A DNA stretch of 64,000 nt from Triangularia verruculosa (Eukaryota > Ascomycota > Sordariomycetes > Sordariales > Podosporaceae), in the NCBI GenBank assembly GCA_033296885.1, contig MU863892.1:293404-357403 (forward strand), read 5' to 3'. The notes under the pieces were generated by a model. The model saw only the letters and a list, made by a program, of their open reading frames with translations, made no database searches and was not told where the DNA came from. This document shows, one piece after another, positions 31,418-42,514 of the stretch. Numbering within the stretch: the first letter of the stretch is position 1; the number at the start of each line of letters is the position of its first letter. The position numbers were made by a program, and so were the translations under genes.

Positions 31418-33530
31418 TTTTTTTGTTGTAACTGGAATGTCGAGCCTGATGGCTGACGGAATGACGTTGGTTTGAATCTCAGACAATTCGGTTTGGTCAA
31501 AAGTGAAGGTTGGATAAAAAAGTTGTTGGTACGTTTTGTTGTTTTGTTTGCTGCTTGCTGCCCGACTTCCAACTGAAAAAAAATCGTCGAAATCGTAAAC
31601 CCCCGCTATACACACTCGAGAAAAAACCACGATTGTCAAATTTGCCCTGCAGAAATCGTGGAATGCAAGAGGGGAAATGGTGGGTGACTACAGCAAGCAA
31701 GTGCGGAAATGTGGGTGGCTGTTGTTGGTGGTGACCCCGGTTAACCCAGAAACGGAGGAGGTTGGGAGGCTTCCCAGCCACCCAACTTCGCAGCTTCCTT
31801 CCTACCAAGTCACTGCCAACTCCACTAGAACCTCACCAAGCCTCTTCCTTGCAAACTTGCAATCAAGTTTCAGCCTTATCCTTCGTCATCAATCAATCAA
31901 CACCATCACTGGGTCAACCACCCTCCATTTTCCTCAGTCAACTCCCATTTACTCTCCGATTCCGTGCCGTAATGACATCCCGAGGTGAACACAGATAGAT
32001 GAGAAGAAGTAAACAACCCTCCCCAGCAACCATCCTCCCGTCACCTTAACCCTCCCCTCAACCAATCACCCCGCCTCCTCCCGCCAAGCCGGCCTACCTT
32101 GGAAACCCCAATCATCCACCCAGTTGGCTCCTCTTCCCCACACAGTGTCCGTTCCCTCCTCCCACTATTCCCTACCCCACCAAACCTCTCCCTTCACCCT
32201 CACCCAACTCCCATTCAAGAACAAGAACCTGATATCAACCCGCATGTTATAGGTCCAATAACCCTCACCACACACAACCATGCCGTGTCTCTTCTCTCTC
32301 TTTCCCGAGCACTCCGTATGCAAGAGTGAAAAATTAATTGGCCCATACTTTAATTTGGGGGCTCATGCCTCTGTCAAATAGACAACGTCTGACAAGTTGT
32401 CCAGACACCACCAATCCATATCCGCATGGGCGGGCAACCGCAATCAACACCACACCACACCCAAGCATTCCGTCTCGCCTTTCATCTCATGCACTGCCAT
32501 CCTACACCATACCCACTATTTCCCCCTTCTCATATGTAGTCCGAGAAATGGAAACAAAAGCGTACACATACAGATAAGCTGTGGAGGATTTTCCATCTCC
32601 CCCATAGCCGGCGATTGGCAACACGTGTACAAACACCCCGTACCTACCATAACCTACCATACCTGTAGATCCCGCCAAAAGTCCCCAAAAATCAGGAGAT
32701 CATCACCCGTGTCTGACTAACTTTTCACAATACCCCTCACTTCACTCATCCTCTCTCTTTTTATTTTTCAATTATGAGAAAAGAAAACAGTAAATGATAT
32801 CAATCTTGCTTATTTGCCTGCTTGCTTGCTTTGATCATGTTATGACAATGACAAAAGTTTTTGATTAAAGAGAGATAATAAGAAAGGTTTCAAAATTAAT
32901 CCCCTTACAAAAACAACAACAACAAACAACCCTATACATAAAACCGCAACAAATAAACCTCCCAATATTAAAAAAAAAAAAAAGCTTCAACCCTGTGCCC
33001 CCCAATTCATTCATTCCCACCACAAAGATGGCTATGTGTGTGCGTGTGTGTGTGCGTGTATATGACAATATCCATAGCCAACCGCCATAAAACTTTAGTA
33101 GGTAGTAGCACAGGATTAAATCCAAAAACCCTCCCCTCACCAAAAAAACAAAATAAATGGCGACGAGAAAAAAATTGTCCATCATGAATTTGTTTTGCAA
33201 ACTTTGTTCCACCATAACATCCCGAACGAGAGGGGGTATTAAATATCCCACCGCCCAAGAAATAAATCCCAACAACTGAGAAAAGAGTATCATAAAGAAA
33301 CACTGAAAAAAAAAAAAAAAAAAAAAAAAAAAGCAAAAGACGCTCGCTCAAATTTCGCCCCAATGAAATAAAAAAAAACAAACGAGTTATGCACACATGA
33401 TAGAAACAAAAGAAAAAAAAACATCATCGTCGTCTTCGTCGTCATCCTTTTGTTGTTGTTCATCATCGTCATCTTTTCATCATCTCCGAGTCACCATGTT
33501 TTGTTGGCCCCGCGCCAGGCAAAGGCCCGT
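31418..33530. other. Gene-free block, AT-rich with simple repeats
   Basis: Contains a GT/GC microsatellite near 33034-33062, a 27-nt A run (33306-33332) and several shorter A runs. The part near 33400-33530 is probably the 3' UTR of the following minus-strand gene. AT-rich open frames of up to about 140 codons have no recognisable features. Confidence 0.5.
33306..33332. repeat. 27-nt A homopolymer
   Basis: Uninterrupted A run on the plus strand (T on the sense strand of the neighbouring minus gene), downstream of that gene's stop codon. Confidence 0.9.
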
Positions 33531-35396
33531 TTACCGACGGCTATCAAAGTAGTGGTCGTCGGGTCGTGAAGAGGAGTAAGTCCCGGGGTATTGGGGATAA
33601 GGTGGGATGGAGGGAGCGTAATCGTCAGCGCCGACGTACTCATACTCGGGGCTGGCGGCATCGGGGTAGGCAGGATAGTTGGGAATGCGCGGAATGGACC
33701 GGGCCCTCGAAGCTCCGCGGGTGCGTGGCCGAACCGGAAAGTCGACTCGGGTGCGGCGGTCATCGAGGTCAACCCGTGTGTGGCGGTCGTCGTGGTCGCC
33801 GTAGCTCGCGTCGCTACCACCGCCTCGGTAGCCTAGCGAAGCGCCGTTCTTAGTGATGTTGATCTCGGCGCCGTCATGGCATTCCATTTCGGCACCGCCG
33901 ATTTTGAGCGTCGTATTACCCTTTACCCTGATGGTGAAGTCTTCGTCGTGTGGCGCCGTAGTGTGCGTGGTCCTCGTCGTGTATGACTGTCTATAGTCGC
34001 TCTCGTCGCGGCTACCAGAGCTTCGGCTGCTTCCGCCGTTTCGGGCCTTTGCGAGAGTTTCAGCGGTTAGCGGGAGCGGCGACGAGCCCATGAGCTCTTC
34101 CTGATAACGGGTGGCTGAACGAACTTGATCCTCGTATGCGCTGCCCGAGGCCGAGTCGCCAAAGTAGGAGCTCCGTCGCATGTGTTTCCCGTATGGCTCC
34201 ACCGGCATCGGGTTGTATTCGTAGTCGTTGTATGCTTCATCGGCCAGCCCGCTGCTCATTCTCGATGGCTTGGGGCGGTGGGCAAGGTTGGTGCTGTGGC
34301 CGGCGCCGTAATCAGCGTTCATGGGCGAAAGGTTAAAGAGGTCATCATCAGTGCGCTCAAGGTCATCATAAACATTTCGTCGTGAAATAGGTGTCGAGGG
34401 CGCAGGGGGTGCGAATCCGCTGCTTGGTACTGGTCGGGCAGATTGGGGTCTGCGAGGTGGTGGTGGCATTATGCCCTTGTCAGAGTCAACCTTGGAGAGT
34501 CTCCTGTTGGTAGAAGGTCGCCGCGCCAGCTGCTTGCTAGTGGGCACTTGTGGCTCCTCCCAGTCATTACCGTACTCGATAGCCGGTGGTTGTTGAGGGC
34601 GATAGCCCATCGCTGACTGGGGTCGGTTGTAGCTGCCAAAGCGAGACTCGAGCGGTCGCGAGAAGGACTCTCCTCGCGGTGGGAAGTACTCTGGACCTGG
34701 CCCTGGTCCATTCATCACCACGGGAGATGATCCTGGAGGGGGGTAAGGAATCTGCATGGGCGCTGACATGGGTCCCAGTGGTGGGGGACCAGGAGGAGGC
34801 CCACTCCATTGTGGTGCGTTGGCAAGAGGAGGGGGTGGTGCAAAGCCCGAATTCATCGATGGACCTGGCGTTTGGCTGTAATATCTGTTCTGGTGTGTCA
34901 AAGGTGGCCTCGATGGCGAGCTCCCATAGTAGCTAGTTGGTCTCGTAGTCTTGGATCGGGGACGAGTCGCCGGAGCAGGCGGGGGAGGCGCTGGTTCATT
35001 GACGCCAAAATACTGCGCATCGTGCGTATCCATTGACTTGCGTGAGTAGCCGCGTGATTCGGGCGGCGCCGTCCTCGTGGGCTTCAGAGCAGGTCGGGAA
35101 GTCATGAGTGCTTTTTTGCTGCTGGCAGACGCAGACTTGTCCCGATGAGTGCTGGGCTTCTTGGTGGAATCTCTCTCTCTTCGAGGGAGGGTCGAGTCCG
35201 AGTCGGTGTGGCCGTTGAGGGGTGACCCGTCACTTTTCCTGCCCTTCTCTCTCCTGACACGGCCGGTATTCGGTTGTTGCTTGATGGGACTGCCTGGGGC
35301 ACAAGATGTAGCGTAGCGTGCGGTGCCTTCAAAGACAGTTCCGGCGTCGTCAGCGTCCTCGACGCATGCAGCAGATGGTCGATTCCTCCCAGACAT
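33531..35396 (-). CDS. Pro/Ser/Tyr-rich disordered hypothetical protein
   Basis: One exon, 621 aa, starting at an ATG. The family is not recognised. Most of it is low complexity: Ser/Arg-rich at residues 40-115, Pro-rich at 150-250 (APPPPPAPATRP, GPPPGPPPLGPM), then Tyr/Ser/Arg-rich. One compact, non-repetitive segment stands out at about residues 480-515 (DFTIRVKGNTTLKIGG, then AEMECHDGAEINITKNG). It alternates hydrophobic and polar residues like a small beta structure and is the best candidate for a conserved domain. The C-terminus is again Tyr/Pro-rich and ends HYFDSRR. There are no membrane helices. Possible roles in scaffolding or RNA binding are speculation. Confidence 0.8.
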   Translation of the reverse strand: MSGRNRPSAACVEDADDAGTVFEGTARYATSCAPGSPIKQQPNTGRVRREKGRKSDGSPLNGHTDSDSTLPRRERDSTKKPSTHRDKSASASSKKALMTSRPALKPTRTAPPESRGYSRKSMDTHDAQYFGVNEPAPPPPAPATRPRSKTTRPTSYYGSSPSRPPLTHQNRYYSQTPGPSMNSGFAPPPPLANAPQWSGPPPGPPPLGPMSAPMQIPYPPPGSSPVVMNGPGPGPEYFPPRGESFSRPLESRFGSYNRPQSAMGYRPQQPPAIEYGNDWEEPQVPTSKQLARRPSTNRRLSKVDSDKGIMPPPPRRPQSARPVPSSGFAPPAPSTPISRRNVYDDLERTDDDLFNLSPMNADYGAGHSTNLAHRPKPSRMSSGLADEAYNDYEYNPMPVEPYGKHMRRSSYFGDSASGSAYEDQVRSATRYQEELMGSSPLPLTAETLAKARNGGSSRSSGSRDESDYRQSYTTRTTHTTAPHDEDFTIRVKGNTTLKIGGAEMECHDGAEINITKNGASLGYRGGGSDASYGDHDDRHTRVDLDDRRTRVDFPVRPRTRGASRARSIPRIPNYPAYPDAASPEYEYVGADDYAPSIPPYPQYPGTYSSSRPDDHYFDSRR

Positions 35397-38300
35397 TGCC
35401 GATACGAGCCCCCCGCTCGTCTGATGGGCGGGCTGACTTCAAGTCAGATAGATGGGTTTAGCTTCTTGTTGTTGCAAGAGGCAACGATGCCTCGTCAAGG
35501 AGGCCGGCCAGTCTCGAGGTGGTGCCGATGGTGGGTTGATATGGCGGATTGGGCAGCGGCGGCAATCCGGACGTCAACGGCGAGGCGGGTGGTGGGTTGT
35601 AAAGAGGAGCGAATGGCAGTGGTCGTCCTCGTAGATCGCTGAGCGGGGACGAAGTGATCGACTTCGGATGGCAGGATGGTATTTCTGCGACGGTGGCGGA
35701 AAGTCGCCTGCCCAGAAGTGAGAAAATGGGATGGGTTGTCCTAAGGAAACAAAAAAAGGTGGAGGAACGGGACAGTGACGAGTTTTATTCACTGCGGGGG
35801 GGGTGTGCTGTGAGTGGAGGGCGGCAAGGAAGACCGCTGTCTCGCTTGCCTGGAGCAAGGCTCTGGGGTTCGCTGGGGATTGGGGGAGAGCCACTGACAG
35901 CGACGGGAAGCCCAGACGGGAGACGACAGGGGTGTGTGGGAATCCTCCAGACACAGGAAGAGACCAAGACCACGGCGGGAAGGGAGACCAAGAGGAGGGG
36001 CACCCCCAGACATAAATTTATCGATAACAAGTCGAGACCAGACGAGACGATGCGATACCGAGAAGCAAACACACTCTCTTCCGTTCCGTTATTGACCAGG
36101 TGACGGCTTGACACACACCTGTGTTTGTCACACCCGATGCTTATTTTGTTGTTGATTTTGGTGTTGATGCTTGTGTGGGCGCTGATCCTGAATTCTGAGG
36201 CGGATGATTGTCATGCCCTGCCCTCCACTACCCTGCCCGGGGGCTTGGATACGTTCGCCCAATGGGTCCAACGCTTTTTTCTTCTTTCTTTTTCGGCTCT
36301 CCTGATGGTGGGGGAGAGCGTGCGAACGGCTTCACTTTGTTGCCCCAGTATTACGGATGGTTCAGCCTCCACCAAGATTCCAGAAACTGCAGTGGCATAA
36401 TCCAGCAGGCAGACTGTTTGGCAGACACGGGCAGATACGGCAGACGGAGGAACAGTGCCCGGCGCAACACAGAATCTGCAACACCTTACCGTCGACCGCG
36501 ATGCCGCCAGTTGGGAGAGTTGGGCAAAAGGGTACGGGATACTTGTGCTCTGTGGCAAGCCAATGTAAGCCAGCAAATCTGTGGTGGACTGCGTAAGGCC
36601 TCAACTGAGTGGGTTCTTTTCGGTGGGGACTCCTCTCAGCGGCTGCCGAGACACAAATCGTGACGAAGCTGAGCACTCGTTTCGCGCCTTTCATGCCCGA
36701 TACTGTTTTGGGCAGCGACTGAGAGGCACGGCCGAGTGCCGGTCTCGCAGTGATCAATCAGCGTTGAACCTCTGGCCTGGATGGATACCAAAAACCGGCT
36801 GTGCCAGGCCTAAGCGATATCTGGCCCGTGGATCATGAGTTTTTGCTGGAAATGCGATGAAGACTCGAGAATATTGAACCGCGTACCATCGACTGATTCC
36901 CCTCTTCATGTAGAGAAAAAAAATGCGAAAGGCAACCGTTCATCCCTAGGCAACGGCAAACACTGGGCAGGCAGGTCGCCAGCTCAGACATCATTTCCGT
37001 CAACGCTTGCGCAGGTTTCGACCCTTATTATTGGGGAGCCGTCGGGCCTGGAATGCAGAATGCTGCACGTCGATGCCGCCTGACGCCTATCATAGGGCAG
37101 GATTGCGACGAGCGCCCCCCCAACAATCTTCCACTCCGTTCTCTGTGTCTTGTTTTGCCGTGCCCGCATTGTTGGAGTCACCGGCCAAGTTCAATATCAA
37201 ATCTTCTGGACATAATCTGTCGAAGTCGTCGCCATCATGGCACACTTACCGTATGGTATCGAGCCTTTTTTTTTTCTCTTCTCAGAAACACATACAACCT
37301 CAGATCTGGACAGCGCTTCTGAAACGCGCCTTCTTGACTGCTTACTCGTGTCGCTGGCGGACTGACGGACGACAGTCCAGCCGTCCTATTCCACAACCAT
37401 GTCGTGGAAGTATCCAGCAGAAGGAGATCGTCTCATGCGGCATATTTTGCAAAGAGCCGCAGTTCATAGGTCCAACCTGCTGCGCGTGAAACTGCTACCG
37501 TCCCCATATATACCAAGGAAATAGACCGGAACCGCGTTTGCATAGAAAGAGTGTGTTTTGATTTTGTTTTCGTCCTGGCCCCATTGGCACAGGTGATCAT
37601 CAAGTGCCCAATGACCTCGCTCTTATACCCTCCTCGAAGAAGTTCGAGCGAAGGAGGGGTGGCTTCTCCACAGAAATTGCTATCGTCGACAGCCGCTCCG
37701 GACCTTTCGGACTTGATTGGACGGCTTTTTGTAACAATGGCTGTTACCACCGTCGCAACTGCGCGAGAAGCGCCATTGTCTGCACATCATGCCGTATCGC
37801 CATGCTCAGGAGATCCCGTCCACTTGGATGCCGTCAAACGGGCATCCACAGCAGACAATCGGCTGTTTCGTCAAGTTTTTCTTTCGAGAATGCAAGGCCC
37901 TACGCCTATCTTCCATCTTGCTCCAGGAGTGAGTCAATTTGGGCATTCGAAAGACGGCCAAGCCAATCCAAAGACGGACTGGTCCAGATACTCTGCATTC
38001 AATGCATTGAAAAGCGGGATGCATGCAGGGGGGTCCTACAGAAAGTCATGACCTCTTGGGCAACACTGACACCATTTTCTGAGATAGGATCGATGAAGCC
38101 TGCACGAGACTCTGACGCAAGCATTCAAGATGATCCCGTGACATACTGGCCAATGCATATGCCAGGTTTGTGATGTGAGAGTTCATGAGCCATGCTGAAG
38201 GCAGAAAAAGAAAGCCAGGGTCTTTCCTCTTGGGCATGGGGGGCCCGTCCGAGAAGCAAGCTGCCGAGAATGAACGGGAGTCGGGCCCGATTGGGGGCCG

Positions 38301-38915
38301 AAAGAAGGAGACCCGACCGGAGCAAATCCGGAGTCTTGTGTCCGCTGCGATTTGTTGAAAGCGCCAGGATCGACTGATTGCCCCATCACTTGTCTTGCCT
38401 GTCGCTCGCAATCCGAGGGCGAGAACTTTCTCATGTGTCCGAAGAGGCACCGTTTGTGAACCCGTTGACAATCATCATTGTGCATTGAGTTGATCGTTGC
38501 GGACCCTCACCGCCTTTTGGTTCTGGTCTCCCTCTCTCCCGGGCACTATATCCTGCATCAGAGTATCGACGCCACCGTTCCATCGCTGAGCGCATCCTAT
38601 CAGCCGAGCCCTTTGAGCCGACAGCTTAGTGCAAGAAAGGAGAGGGGGTGGCTGATCGCGGGGAAGGCTTAGATCGATCATTGACGGCGAGGACTTGTCC
38701 CCCCAACCTCCAACCACCAAGCTGAGACATCCGGGTATACACTCGTCAAAGTGCCGTCGGCAACGTAGGAGTGCTTTCTGTCTCACATGGTTGCGACTGT
38801 CTGTGATCTTGGCCGGCTGTCTGTGTCTGTAGCAAGGACGGGCCGTCACGTCACTCGGCTTGATCCCGATGCAAATCTAGAGTGGGGTGCAGGTAACTTC
38901 CAAGAGGTATGACTC
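35397..38915. other. 3.5-kb gene-free block
   Basis: No frame with recognisable domains on either strand. Several overlapping frames of 100-190 codons (for example plus strand 37551-38173) overlap each other in different phases, and none shows a domain or a hydrophobic pattern. It probably combines the long leader of the minus-strand gene ending at 33531 and the downstream region of the nuclease-like gene. Confidence 0.45.
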
Positions 38916-39797
38916 TTAGACCGATAGCTCCATATCGGCAACCAAAGCTCTGTGGTCCGAGAGGTAAACCATGTCATCGAAACGATTTGGTAGGATCCCA
39001 AAGTTGCGAAATGCCAACTTCTGAGGGTCCCGAACGAAAAGAAAGTCAATCCTCTGTGGTGTCTCATCTGGCTCTCCGAAAGATGTGTAAGTGATGTCCT
39101 GGTTACCGTAACGATCTGATTCCGGCACAAGCTGAGAAATGTCCAGCATCCCTGAACCAGGCGCGGCCAGCACCTTGTAAGCTCCATCACTTGGTGTGCT
39201 GTTGAAGTCGCCGCCGAGAATGGCCGGCACCTGGGTCCCTCCAGTGGCTGATGTGGTCCATGATCGAGATATCTCCAGCAGCAACTTGGCGCTTTCTTCC
39301 CGGGCTGTCCTCCCTCGATGATCGAAATGGGTGCTCATGGCGACAAGGCGAGCTCCCGTTTCCTTGTGTCGAAATAATCCGACAGTGGCAATCCGCTCCA
39401 GGGCAGCGTCCCAGCCTTTGGAAGGCACATCTGGTGTTTTGGAAAGCCAATAGGTCCTCTGACGTTCACAGTCCCAGTGATCCACTCGGAAAAATATGGG
39501 TGAGAACTCGCCAGCCTGTTTACCATCCTCACGCCCTATGCCAATATAACGCCAGGGAGTACCTAGCCGGTCCTGGATATCCGTGAGCTGGGAGTGGAGG
39601 ACTTCCTGGAGGCATATGAAGGGAGAATCTTGGCCTGCAGTGATAAATCTCAACTGTGCGCAGAGCTTTGGACAGCGGACAGACCATGGCTCCTCGCCAG
39701 GGACGGGATTCTTGGTGGCATACCGGACATTGAAGCTGATAAGACGGATTGGAACTGGGCCGGGAGAGGCAACACTGGTTGAGTTTGCATGACCCAT
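38916..39797 (-). CDS. Endonuclease/exonuclease/phosphatase family enzyme
   Basis: One exon, 293 aa. The whole protein is an EEP (DNase I-like) domain. The blocks are RLISFNVRYAT (about residue 17), CLQEVLHSQL with the metal-binding Glu (about 62), IGREDGKQAGEFSPIFFR (about 85), THFDHRGRTAREES (about 155), GGDFNSTPSDGAYK with the Asp-x-Asn pair (about 195), RIDFLFV (about 255) and LSDHRALVADM with the catalytic Asp-His (about 283). All catalytic residues expected in the superfamily are present. The arrangement resembles fungal EEP proteins often annotated as phosphatases or nucleases; the substrate is not predictable. Many relatives are secreted, yet no signal peptide follows the ATG used, so a missed upstream exon is possible. 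Confidence 0.88.
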   Translation of the reverse strand: MGHANSTSVASPGPVPIRLISFNVRYATKNPVPGEEPWSVRCPKLCAQLRFITAGQDSPFICLQEVLHSQLTDIQDRLGTPWRYIGIGREDGKQAGEFSPIFFRVDHWDCERQRTYWLSKTPDVPSKGWDAALERIATVGLFRHKETGARLVAMSTHFDHRGRTAREESAKLLLEISRSWTTSATGGTQVPAILGGDFNSTPSDGAYKVLAAPGSGMLDISQLVPESDRYGNQDITYTSFGEPDETPQRIDFLFVRDPQKLAFRNFGILPNRFDDMVYLSDHRALVADMELSV

Positions 39798-41638
39798 CGC
39801 CGCTGCCTGGTCAAACGCCTGGAACTGATGCAAGCGGTCCTGAATGACTGGCTGCCTAGCAGAAGACAGAGCAAGCCCTTCGACAGAAGAACAGCAACAA
39901 CGTTAGAAGGGCGAATTAGTACTGAAGAGGCACTGCCTGAACGACGAGAGAAGCCGGTGATGAATTGGAGGTCGCGAATAACTGAGGTTGTCGTTGCAGA
40001 AAGCGTTGTCACAGATGAAGTTGATGAAAGAAACGCGTCGCTGAAAAGTGACAGCAATGACAAGTGACAGGCAACTGTCGCGTCAGCCTTGTACTACGTC
40101 ATACCGAAGGAGCCCACCGCTCGTTATGTAAGCAATGACCCCGCAGGCATCTGACCTCGAGTCCTCCATCACCGATGACCATTTTGGTCACTGACACCCG
40201 AATTCAGAAACCACGACATTTGCGAGACGTCTCCTTTGAGCGAAATAGAACCCGATCGTGTAACAATTTACACTCGATATCAGTATCCAACAGACCGAGA
40301 TCTCCAAGTGGAAAAGTGCAAAAAAGCGCGGGATGCAGTGCAATGCAAAATGCAGACGATCCTGCGGCGTTCCTGCTTCGAGGCTGACCTCGCACGAACT
40401 GTGACTCGTCATTCGATCGATTCATAGTGTGAGTCGAAATGTTGGTGATTTACCCCGATCATCTGCCCCCCCTCAAAAGGGTCTTGGCGAAAGAGGCTGC
40501 AGGTACGTTGTTGTCTGTCTCTTCATCGTCCCCCTCCACATAATATCTCAAACATAGACGATTAGAGTATTCTCTCATCCATCATTATGACGGCACTACG
40601 AAGAACCGGTTCACTCGGCATCTTTTTGATATGTCCGAGGTGGTGTGTCACGGTTGGACAATCAGATATCAAATCCCACGACCTAACCATTAGCTCCCTC
40701 TTTCCTGGTCGGTGTCTCAGCTCAGCCGACTGAGTCGTATGTCACAAGCCAATTCTTCAACCACCCCTCTTAACACCTCCACGGCAAACAATTCCCCGCT
40801 CTCTTCGTAATCAACTTTGGCAATTCTCCGCGACCCAAATCCCATTATCTGCCGACTTCTCGAGGTCATCCTTTTCAGAATGTTTCAAGTTTTCATCCAC
40901 ACCTGTGTCTCACCTCGTGATCGTCGGGCATAGTCTTGGTGTCTCTCAAAACCTTGGAAACATCTTCAAACTAGTTCACCTAGGGCGTGAAGGCGCAGCC
41001 CGATGACCCCACTCACACATGGGGTAGACACCGGCCGAGAGAGAGTGCGTGTGTCGAAGTTGGTGTGTATGGCATCCTGTGGGTGGCCGGTCGAAGAAAC
41101 AGACAGGTCATTTTTCCTTCACGTACACAAGGCAGCACCTAGCTTCTTGAATGTCAAATTGGAACTTTGACTCTGGTGACTCGTTTATTGGCTTGTTTCT
41201 TGCGTATTTCCCAGATCGGTTGACCACACACACACACATCCCAGCCATGTTTATTTCTCTCATGGAAGATGGTGGGCATGGAAGGAACACTAGCTCCGGG
41301 TCAGTTGGACTTTTTTCTTGAGTGTAGTGGGGGGAGTATATATCATCTTCGGCGTGGCCGCTTGTGTGTCTGCCCACTCATCTTCTCTTCTTTTCATTCT
41401 CTCTCTCTCTCGTGTTTGATCGAGTTGCACGGCAGCTGGAAGGACAGGACCACACAGGACTGTGTGAAGTCGCCTCTGTTCTTAATAAGGGATTTGTTTT
41501 GGTAGGCTTCCTATCAGTTTTATTCCAGCCCGGCCACAGAAGCCAGCGGCGAACATTCTTTGATCGGGGTCAGACGAATACGCGGCCCCCTCTCCACTAC
41601 ATATCTCCATATATCTACCCTCATCCGAGACAGACAAG
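39798..41638. other. Divergent intergenic region
   Basis: Promoter region shared by the minus-strand EEP enzyme and the plus-strand orphan at 41639. It contains an ACAC run near 41227-41236 and CT-rich tracts near 41400. No RNA gene or supported frame was seen. Confidence 0.45.
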
Positions 41639-42514
41639 ATGTCTTCCTCGTCGAGGTACCCATCAACAACCTCCACCGATCCATCAAAATACTTTTACTC
41701 CTCAGCAAATCTCTCCTCATCCTCCTCATCCTCCTCGCGACCAGGACAAAAGTCCTCTCCCTGGAAACAACAACAACAACCCTCCTCCCAGCCACCCCTC
41801 AAACCAACCCACCCCACCACCACCACCACCGCCTACCCAAGCGACGACTTCACCCTCAGCATGCCAGGCATCGACCCCCTCTCCTTCTTCCTCACACCCC
41901 CCACCCCCGTCCCCTACCCCTCAGACGACGACACAACAATGCTAGACTTTGACTACTTCGACTACAACGCCGGCATCACCGCCGACGACGACGACGACCA
42001 AGCCAACACCGCCGACTCCATCCGCAGCGTCAGCCCCTCCAGCCTAGCCGGCTTTGCCCGCCCCCCGACTCCCCCCAAATCATCATCTGCTGTGTCATCC
42101 CCATCGGTATCAACCCCAGACTTGGAGTTTGATTACGGGAGCCTAGGGGCCAGTCCGGAGAGCGATATTGTCATGGATGAGTATTATCGGCATAGGATGA
42201 TGGGGGGAGGGTACGGGGGCGTGCCGTTGCTGCTGAAGGATTTTGCGAGTGGTGGGGGGAAGAATAAGAAGAAGAATAAGTTTAGTGCGAAGGGGGAGGG
42301 GGGGAGGCATTGGGGACATCATCATGTTTGGAGGGAGCCGAGTCCGGAGGTGTATAGTATTGAGGAGGAGCCTGGGAGGGAGGAGGAGATGGAGGGGGGA
42401 GGGGGAGGTGAGGGGGTTGTGAGGAAGGGGAAGGCTAGTAGGGGGGTGGGTGGTAAGAGTGGGAGGGTGAAGAGGGTGAGGTTTGTGCTGCCTGGGGAGG
42501 AGGGGGGGTATTGA
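41639..42514 (+). CDS. Low-complexity hypothetical protein
   Basis: One exon, 291 aa; not recognised. The N-terminal 70 residues are Ser/Thr/Pro/Gln-rich. Residues about 70-150 carry acidic and aromatic patches (SDDFTLSMPGIDPLSFFL, LDFDYFDYNAG, a run of five Asp), which resemble acidic activation-type segments. Further on are PPTPPK and DLEFDYGSLG. The C-terminal third is Gly/Lys-rich and basic, ending GRVKRVRFVLPGEEGGY. Composition changes sharply at about 42110: upstream codons end in C, downstream codons end in G. A disordered nuclear regulator is possible, but this is inference. The start has the first ATG after CT-rich leader sequence and an A at -3. Confidence 0.75.
   Translation: MSSSSRYPSTTSTDPSKYFYSSANLSSSSSSSSRPGQKSSPWKQQQQPSSQPPLKPTHPTTTTTAYPSDDFTLSMPGIDPLSFFLTPPTPVPYPSDDDTTMLDFDYFDYNAGITADDDDDQANTADSIRSVSPSSLAGFARPPTPPKSSSAVSSPSVSTPDLEFDYGSLGASPESDIVMDEYYRHRMMGGGYGGVPLLLKDFASGGGKNKKKNKFSAKGEGGRHWGHHHVWREPSPEVYSIEEEPGREEEMEGGGGGEGVVRKGKASRGVGGKSGRVKRVRFVLPGEEGGY

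Noticed and set aside
29972..31639. Longer N-terminus for the one-helix protein starting near 31639
   Set aside because: That extension begins with a TTG and adds unremarkable sequence; the first ATG in frame is at 31417.
37551..38173. Two overlapping plus-strand frames of 166 and 189 codons
   Set aside because: They overlap in different phases and neither shows domain-like patterns; most likely chance in GC-balanced DNA.
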